Origin: Rhea pennata | Taxonomy: Eukaryota; Chordata; Aves; Rheiformes; Rheidae | NCBI RefSeq assembly: GCF_028389875.1 | Contig: NC_084678.1 | Location: 11,128,899-11,192,898 of the forward strand | Direction of reading: 5' to 3' | DNA: 64,000 bases | Shown here: positions 55,978-64,000 of the stretch, piece by piece | Numbering within the stretch: the stretch's first letter is position 1 | How the letters are laid out: the number at the start of each line of letters is the position of its first letter | Notes under the pieces: generated by a model | Told to the model about the DNA's origin: nothing | Databases searched by the model: none | What the model saw: the letters and a program-made list of their open reading frames with translations, nothing else | Translations under genes and position numbers: made by a program

Positions 55978-58900
55978 AGCTTCATTCATTAACATAACCA
56001 TTCTAATAGTTATAGAACATTTTATTTCCCCAGCACTGCAACATACTTCACAACCAAGGAAACATTAAATTCTCTACCTCAGTGCATTTGCATTCTGCTG
56101 TTATTAATGACTTAATGATCTGTACAGTTTTAATGAAAAGAACATAAATGAAGAGACAGGAAAGGATATTAGCGTGAGTGAAGCCCACAAGTGAAGGCTT
56201 TAATTACACTCCCATCTTCAGGTCATTAGCTACATAACTACCTGTGGACAAGCTGGTAATTACCCTCTCATGGTGCTAATGAATTTGCTTTTCTTTGGCT
56301 TGGTAAAAGTGTTAATACCCTTTCTGTGAACAATTAAATTCATTGACATGAGGTGTATATCACACAGAAGTGCAGCCAACATGTATGACTATACTCTGGA
56401 TGTCTTCCTCCACCCCTGCCTTGCTACATACTGTTTTAATTAGATGCCTTTCGGTAAAAAGTGATTTCCCATTAGTTTTACTGCAATTTGAAATACAGAT
56501 ATCTTCAATGGCTTTTAAATAGTCAAAAAGCATTTCATTCTTCATAAAAGGAAATCGCCAAGCATTTTGGAGGATTTTTTTTAATGGTTTTCAAGTGCCT
56601 TACAAACTTCTCAGGCATGCAACAACTTGGGCTGAGCAAGAGAAGTGAATCTTGACTCAAAAAGCCACTGTGAGCAAATAGCACTGGTCTTTTCTGACCA
56701 GTTTGATTTAAATCTGGAGAAATTTTGCTATGCATCATTTAGCTTTTCTTTTTGAAGAATTAAGAGATGCCTGAGAGAGGTTCTGACCACTGTAGAATTC
56801 GTAGTAGTGCAATTCTTTATTGCCCTTCTAATTTAACAGTGCTTAACACAAAAGAACACAGCCAAAATATTGAACAGAAGAATATACTTCCTCAGGAAAA
56901 TCGACAGGCAGTGTTATTTCAAAATCTCATGAGTTAAATTTTGAATCTGGATTTTATAAGCTAGACTTGAAATAAGTTCCACTGAATTGTAGAAGCACCG
57001 TTTCTGAATTTATTCAGAAATGATTTCATGAAAAATTAGTAGTATGCTTTTCTGTGTAGTTTGCTTATTAGATCACTCTTGGGGTAAAGCCATTCTTACT
57101 GTACAGAAATACCTACTGTAGCTGACTACAGAATAAAATGAAGATACAATTGCTGCATATGGAAAAATGCAGTCAGCTGAATCTGCCTAACATGTAACAG
57201 CAATGACAATGACTTGACATTAGCAGGTTCCTGCGGGGACCCTTTCTAACTCAAAGTGTTGTGTAAATACTCAGATCTCAAGAGAAGCTTAAAAAAAAAA
57301 AAGAGAAAGAAAATAACCCACTGAAATGAGAATGACTACCCACTCAGAAAAACATGAACATTTAAATTACTTAGAGCTTTTTTATAAGAGACATTGTTCT
57401 AGCCAGTGAAATATCAAAGGACAATAAATACACTTTACATAATTTTGTTGCTATAATTAATTTGGTACATGCACACAGATTACTAGTGCTAGACAGCTAG
57501 TTTTCACAGCCAGCTCCCACATAGTCGGTAACACATGCTGTGCAAGTTCAAAATGCAAGCTGTTATTACAACTGGCTTTATTAACAAATAAAATCAAGAT
57601 AAACAGCAATTCCAGCTCAAGTTTTAATTAAAAGAGCAGTTAATCCTAGGACCCCCTCTGTCTGGGGACAGCTCAGGGACACACCAGATTTCTTTGAAGA
57701 AAACTGCTCCAATCTCAAACATATCCAGAAAGGATATAGAATGGCTCAATTACTGCTTTCACAAAACGAGTAAATTGTCTTAACATGGTGAGTAAATAGC
57801 AGATAAGCTCTTCACAGGTTTCAGACCATGTGTTGGTTACACAATGTGTTAGTTATATTATGCATTTGTCAGGCTGCTTCTCTTCAAAATAAGTGATTAT
57901 CATCACTGTGTGGTATGGGGAAAACAACTTTCTTTTAATTTCAAGCAAGTCCCTTAATGGGGTCAGACATACCCATGAACTGAATTCACTTTTTCTGATA
58001 CTATTTGTATACTTAGTTTTTCATTAATATCCTTTTATTACTCAAAGCTTGCTCTTTTGGCCTATACATTCTGATTATATGCATACTAGTATATACCATA
58101 GATAGGTATGCTTATCTTTTCCTAAGGTTTACTGTGGCTCTGAAGAGAAATTAATGATTTGGTACTATTTAGATACTTCTGAGTTACTAACTCCTCCCCT
58201 GATTTTATCATTAGGGACACAACCATGAAAACAGAATATGCCTCCCCATTTGTTTCCTCACTTCCACCTCAAAATAATTACCTGTAATTTGCAGCATTAG
58301 CTGTCTGCTGTGCTGGGAGATGGAGATCACATGCACACATTTTAAGTGAAGTATTCAACAGTCAGAAGCAGATGAAGTTATTTGACCCAAAAGATGAAGC
58401 AGCAACTTTCTTCAGATTACACTTATCTTAATTTGATTGCAAAAACATCATATTGGAAGCACTGAAAATTTACTTTTTTAAATGTATTGGGATTAATAAT
58501 TAGTATATGTTAAACCCAAGAAGCACAGATCATGCTGAGCAGAGTAATGAATAAACTAAGGTTTAAAATAAATACACAAAGTGAAATTCTATTCCTAGAC
58601 TGTATCTTGTGGATTTATGTAGTCCAAAATCCATTCCTGTGAATTTTCCCTTCTTGCATTTTAAAGAAATCTTTGTAAGCCAAAAAGAAAGAGGAAGCAG
58701 GCACAAGTTTATCCTGGCTGAGAATGTAACTCACTGGAATAGAGAGAATACAAAAGCTAGTTTATAGGCAAACAAGTTGAGTTATATTCCCCTTAGGTAC
58801 ACTGGCTCCCTGACACCTCCTTTTTTATTTCAAGCAAAAGGAGCTTTCTTGCTTCCTGAATTTAAAAAGGACTTTGCAGCCACTTCTATAGATGTATAAT

Positions 58901-59985
58901 TTTCAAATTAGCCAGAGATGAACAAACTATGAGGAAAGTAGATCCCCAATCCTGAAATCTTTCCTTCTTCCACCACCATCTGTTCTGCCCAAACTATTGC
59001 TTTCTGACCAGGAGCAATAACAACAGCAGCTCTTACTCTTGTTTTAGTGCAATTGCTTGATAGACTAAGAAAGAGTATCAGTTTCCAGCTGCAACTCTTA
59101 TCTAAATTCTGTTTTTGTTACTCTTTGATCTGTCTGTTAGATCTCTAGCAGGCTTTTTAGCCTCTTCAGGAAAGACTGTAATAAAACAGGTATTTTGATA
59201 CTTAGAACCATTAATTGACTCCACAGAAAAATACAAGAAATTTTAGTGAACCTAGTCTGTATAGTGTGTATATATATAATACCTATGTTCTACAAAAGTA
59301 TCTTTTAATATGCTTAAGTTTTCATATATTAAGGCATACATATTTACTGTAAGAGTTTTACAAGACTACATAGATGCATAGCTGGAAGCTGATGTATTTT
59401 GTAAGTCTCCTAGAGTAAAACATCCACTTTTGCTTAACAGCTTTTACCAACAAATATTTTCTGAATTTAGAACAGGAGAAGTTCTTAATCTAGAGCATTT
59501 CTTGCATCTTATTTTCTGATAATTATAAGAACCTTGTTTTCAGCTTAAACATATGTGGGTGCTATCTTTTTTTAAAAAAGAGATTACTTATCTTCATTTA
59601 CCTTACAAGAACTACTCACCTGTAATAGAGTTTTTTTTTTTCCCCTGAAAAACACACACATAATTAAGTGAAGACTTTTGTCCTTCCCTCCAACAACTAG
59701 ATCTTGTTCTGTTGGTCCTCAGACTCTGCTCAAACAAATAATTGATTAATTTATCCATCAGAATACACAGGAATAAAGAATTCATTTACATTTTAAATTA
59801 AGTAGTCAAGCATAACAACAAAAGCATGCCAATAATTAATGTTTTATCTCATGTTTCTAAAGCACTCCCTTATGTTTCTAAAAGCAGAGCCTACTTCCTC
59901 CCACCCCTAATTTATCAAACACTAGTAGATGTTGACCTTCAGACCTTTTATACTTTCAGCTTAAAAGTGATTTAAACAAGCTGGG

Positions 59986-60016
59986 TTTTTTTGTTTGTTT
60001 GTTTGTTTGTTTTTTA
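59986..60016. repeat. (GTTT)n microsatellite
   Basis: Five GTTT units flanked by T runs. Confidence 0.95.
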
Positions 60017-60102
60017 ATATAATTAGGTGAGTGATCTCAGCTGAGTTCATACACTTCCTCATTGAGGTCCTTATAAATTGCAGTCAGATGACTCCTTTGC
60101 TT

Positions 60103-60151
60103 TGTTATTATTTTTATTACTCTTATTATTGCTCTTATTGTTGCTATTTTT
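60103..60151. repeat. Imperfect TTATTnTT/TTG repeat
   Basis: T-rich imperfect trinucleotide-like repeat (TTA/TTG/CTT units). Confidence 0.7.
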
Positions 60152-63100
60152 TAGAAAAAGAATTGGAGCTTCCTAGTGTGCCTCTTGACTTTGCTCTAAG
60201 TTGTAGTGATTATTGTGTTATACTGTTTTAGAGAAGTAAGGTAAGTATAAGAAAGGAGTTTTTTGGTGAAGTTTTTACTCAGTTGTGCTCTTTCTCTTTT
60301 TGTGAAGATATTCTCTTGTTTCAAGAGTCTACTGTAAGCTTAAAATTTGTTTTTATTTGTATGTATTGTGATAGTCTACAGCTAACCTGTTCTATACAGA
60401 AATTTAATGGTTTCTCTTTAGCTTTTTTTTTTTCCCCCTCCTCTCTTAAGTTTAGTACAAGCAGAAATACTAGTCTCTGTTTTTTCATATCTCTAACTGA
60501 TCAACAGCAAGATGCTAAAAAACTGTAGTATAGATTTTTGAGGGAAGGAAAAAAAATGCTGCTTGCTTCATGCTTATAATCAGTTCTGACTTCCTTCAGT
60601 GAGGAAGCATATTGATTTTTATACTCATTAGTAGAAATCTTTGGAAAAAAAGTCCTATTAAGATGTCTTATCACCAAGCAATTGCTCTTGAGCTTATTTC
60701 TGTGAACTGTTTCACTCACAAAACTCCTAAGAGTTTTTTTTAGAAGAAGTTGAGCATGCTTACACTGAAGCTAGTGGAGCAAAAAGTTAGAAAACAAGAT
60801 GAGAGTAAAAATAGTAGCTTTGAGAGTGCTATGTGGTAAGGAAGATCCTGGTAGATTTTTTCAACCTCTTCTGTAGGTAGTCATGAAATATGAAATAAGG
60901 CAGAGGGGATTCTTAAGGATCTGATGAAAAAATCTATTTGTCTTTTAAACTTTAAACTTCTTCAAGGAGTAATAAAAATTCTAAACTTAATTTTTTTCAA
61001 CTGCCTGCTTTACGCCATCTCATACTTAAACTGGGTGCATAAAGACTAATGGATAGTATATCTATGCTAACAGTTCTTAACTACCTCCACTAGGTTGTTT
61101 TGGGGTATTTTTAACAAGTATTGGAGTATATCCAACCACTCCATGAGTGTACAAGTGAAGAGTGCCATCCATATGGCTGTTCAGCAAGGTTTAGGTTTGG
61201 TGCTTATCCATGGCACAAGATGTAACATGTATTTCTAGCTTGTTTTGTAAGTCTGAAGTCCTAGTAACTCAGGAAACTAATATCGCTTTGCTGTGCTGGT
61301 GGTATCTAATATTAAGCAGGGGGATAATGGTTGGCCCAAGGATGGGAAGCTTGGGTTTCAGTAGTTTGAATTGATGGATGGTATGTCAACATTCTGAACA
61401 CATTTCGACCACCTCTTTAGATTTTCTTTGCTCATAGCTGGACCCCGTGTGTGATGTGCACTGTATACAGGATGAAAATCTGTTCACTTCTTAACCTAGA
61501 GAAGGTTTTGGTGGTGCCCTAGCTAATTATTAAACTATTGTAGTGATATCCCTTAAAGTAAAAACTTCTAGTCTAAATAAGTAAAACAAAGAGGCTGGAA
61601 AAAAGGTGGAGAGGAGAGTTGCTGAGTGTCATAAAGCAGGTTGAAGTAAAGCCAGTAATAGGTATTAAGTCTCCTTAGGTAAGTTATTTACTAACTGCAC
61701 TGAGATTTGGAATTACTTCCTACTCTGTAGGGAAGGCTTAATTACTCACTCAGGCCTACATCTCTAGTGAATTATGAAGCCATCTGTATCTCATGAATAT
61801 AAATTCCATTCTCTAGTGTAATTATATATAGTTATATCTCTAGGGGGATGGTATATTCCATATAGAGAGAAGGATAGAGAGAGACATTTCTCTTTAAAAA
61901 ACAGGAAGAATTTGCTGGCAACACAAATGATCATGTGTCCAGAAAGATAGATTATTTCATTTTACTCCTGTTGACATGCAGTATGTCAATTAAAATATTA
62001 ACATATTTTTAATTCAGTGGATTGATTTTTGCTTTGTCTTATTTCTAAGTAATTCATCTTTGTTTGCTGCCTGAAAGAAACATGATATATTTATTCATCC
62101 CCTGAGCCAAATTGGTGGCTGTTGCATGAAATACTCTTATCCACTGATGCTTTGCACCAAAACTAACAGTGCTTTCTACCTTTGGTCTTTGGAGGTAGGA
62201 AGCATAGAAGAAATGACTTTGTTTTGCATTGTGTTACTCTTCTGGAAAAGTCCAGCACTTAGTATATGTAGGTCATAAAATGTTTCCGTTTCAGCTTTCC
62301 CTGCTGAGAGCCCATCAAAACTTGCAATGATATAATACAAGTTCCGTGCATTATGCTTGAGATGCACTGATTTCTGAAAAACAACCTGAAGAAGGGGCTC
62401 TTTTAATGTGGGTTTTTGTGTGAGAACGAGAGGTTGATGGTGTTAGAAGCTTCCAGCCATTAGAGCAGGAAAATGGGGCTTAGCTGAACTTGCCAAGGTT
62501 GGGGCAAATGGGGCAGTTTGCTCTGGCCTTTGTGTTTTGGAAAGTGAGAGAGAGGATATAGTTTTATCACTTCACAAGACTTGAGAAAGTCAGTCTCTGC
62601 TTGTCTGCAGTCCCTTGAGAAACTTGTGCCGCTCCTAAGCGTTTAAACTTATCACTAACTCACTGTGAAACCAGTACTGGGCTGACATTTTCCAGGGCAG
62701 ACTTCTGAAGCTATGCAGTGGGTTGGCACTGAAATAATTGGCCTAATTTTTCAGAAGTGAAGAAGATCCTGGTGACATCTTCATTACATCCTAAGACATT
62801 TAAGATGATAAGGTTAGGTGCCTGCATTTGAAATTCCCAGCTTCTTACTTCACCAGAAATTTTCCTCAAAAGGAATTTGTGAAGATTATTAGCTTTCTAA
62901 TGCCTTTTGAAATCCTTAATTAAAAGAGTCTGGAAGCAAAGAGTAAGAACAGCAATGTTAACAATATAAAGCCTTCCGTGGTTCTGTTAACTTTTCAGGT
63001 CAAAAACTATGCTTGGCAACCAGTGTCCAAAGCAGAAGTTTGGAGGGAGTGTCGAGTATAGAGGACCAAGAGATTTGCCTGCAGTGTTCTGTGCCCAACG

Positions 63101-63375
63101 AACTGCAGGTCCTGTGGTGATGTTTATTTTAAAATGTGGTTTATAGTAGTAATGCTGACTAGACATTTTTCTGTGTAAAATAGTGAAATGAATGACTGGT
63201 TATCCTTGGTTTTCCAGTCAAAGCAATTTATCAATTAAGTATATAGGATTTTATTCTATGTTCATTGAAGTCAAATATCTGTTCTTTCCATCGCATAGTT
63301 TGTGCAGACAAATAGAAGCCTCAGAAATCTGTGTGATTTAAATAGCAAAATTCTTTGTTTTCATTAGCTACAAGC

Positions 63376-63397
63376 AAAAAAAAAAAAGGGGGGGGGG
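63376..63397. repeat. Poly(A)/poly(G) compound tract
   Basis: Twelve A followed directly by ten G, then AGGGG. Nearby (63,411-63,433) is a TTTA/TTA-rich simple repeat. Confidence 0.9.
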
Positions 63398-64000
63398 AGG
63401 GGTCATTGTTTATTATTTATTTATTATTATTAGTGCTCATCTTCAAGTAAGATTAATTAAACTAATGAGTATCTGTGTTTACCATCTCACTCACTTGGCT
63501 TGCATTACAATCAAATCATCCTTTCAGATGATTGAAAACTAAGTGCAAAAATTACTTAACAACTGGTTAAGAATTTTGATCTGAACCATACTTCACTTTT
63601 GAAAGCAATTATGAAGGTTCCTGACAGATGTAATATTCTAGCTGTAATCTTATTAGAAGCAGTAATGGTAAGACAAGTTGCAGTATGTGTGAATTTACTG
63701 CCAATGCTAAACTATTTCCAACAATTCCTTGTTTTTCAAAGAGCTGATGGTTTGATCCTCTGAACTAGCTGTGAATAAATAGGATAAGGAAAATCAGAGG
63801 TGGGGAATCAATTATCTGCCCTTGAAAAATTCAACAAGGATCGAAGGTATGCAGGCATTCCAACCTCAAGTAATGGATTTTTCTTTTCATTTCATCAGGC
63901 TGATGTACCTACAATCTCAAATGGTATAACATAATGAAGTTCAAGGTAAAATGGCCACCTTTTCAAAAATAATCTAAGGAAGCAACTTTTAGATAAGCTT

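Larger units (their letters stand above)
35500..64000. other. Gene-poor intergenic region beyond PFDN4
   Basis: No supported gene in 28.5 kb. Open frames reach about 118-149 codons (47.05, 49.76 and 52.1 kb) but lack recognised domains in the frame given; the one at 52.1 kb is antisense to a LINE relic. The region contains simple repeats, small duplications, a few old retroposon relics and some AT-rich stretches dense in TAAT homeodomain-type cores that could be conserved enhancers. Confidence 0.6.

Noticed and set aside
1-64000. CRISPR arrays, operons, bacterial or phage genes, rRNA, tRNA
   Set aside because: None seen. The window is eukaryotic. No spaced identical repeats were noticed, and a tRNA cloverleaf search by eye was not exhaustive.

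Overview
This window is vertebrate nuclear DNA, most likely from a bird or another sauropsid. Both genes have GT-AG introns, CpG-rich first exons sit in otherwise AT-rich DNA, introns are short (all 11 coding exons of a P450 fit in 6.6 kb), and recognisable interspersed repeats are few and old. The species cannot be named from the sequence alone.

Layout: (1) 1-15,100 is intergenic or 3' flank of CYP24A1. No convincing coding exon is seen; part of 12.9-15.1 kb may hold a 3'UTR exon of CYP24A1. (2) 15,108-21,750, minus strand: the complete coding region of CYP24A1 (mitochondrial vitamin D 24-hydroxylase), 11 coding exons, 502 aa, rebuilt exon by exon with every junction in phase. Its promoter lies at about 21.76-21.93 kb: TATA box, inverted CCAAT box and two candidate vitamin D response elements (VDREs) inside a CpG island. 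(3) 22.1-32.4 kb is an intergenic spacer between two divergently transcribed genes. (4) 32,969-35,226, plus strand: the complete coding region of PFDN4 (prefoldin subunit 4), 4 exons, 134 aa, with a CpG-island promoter, a YY1-like element over the start codon and a poly(A) signal at 35,468. (5) 35.5-64 kb is a gene desert with microsatellites, homopolymer tracts, small tandem duplications and a few ancient retroposon relics (an L3/CR1-like 3' tail, MIR-like SINE pieces, and a decayed C-terminal region of a non-LTR retrotransposon ORF2).

The two genes are not functionally coupled. CYP24A1 degrades 1,25-dihydroxyvitamin D in mitochondria and is expected to be switched on by the vitamin D receptor. 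PFDN4 is a housekeeping cytosolic co-chaperone subunit. Their side-by-side divergent order agrees with the CYP24A1-PFDN4 order I recall from human 20q13.

I found no previously undescribed multi-gene system. The most useful leads are the promoter architecture, the strong donor directly after the CYP24A1 stop codon, the retained-intron alternative frame at the CYP24A1 N-terminus, the LINE relic at 52.1 kb, an interleaved inverted repeat at 30.3 kb, and several recent tandem duplications.
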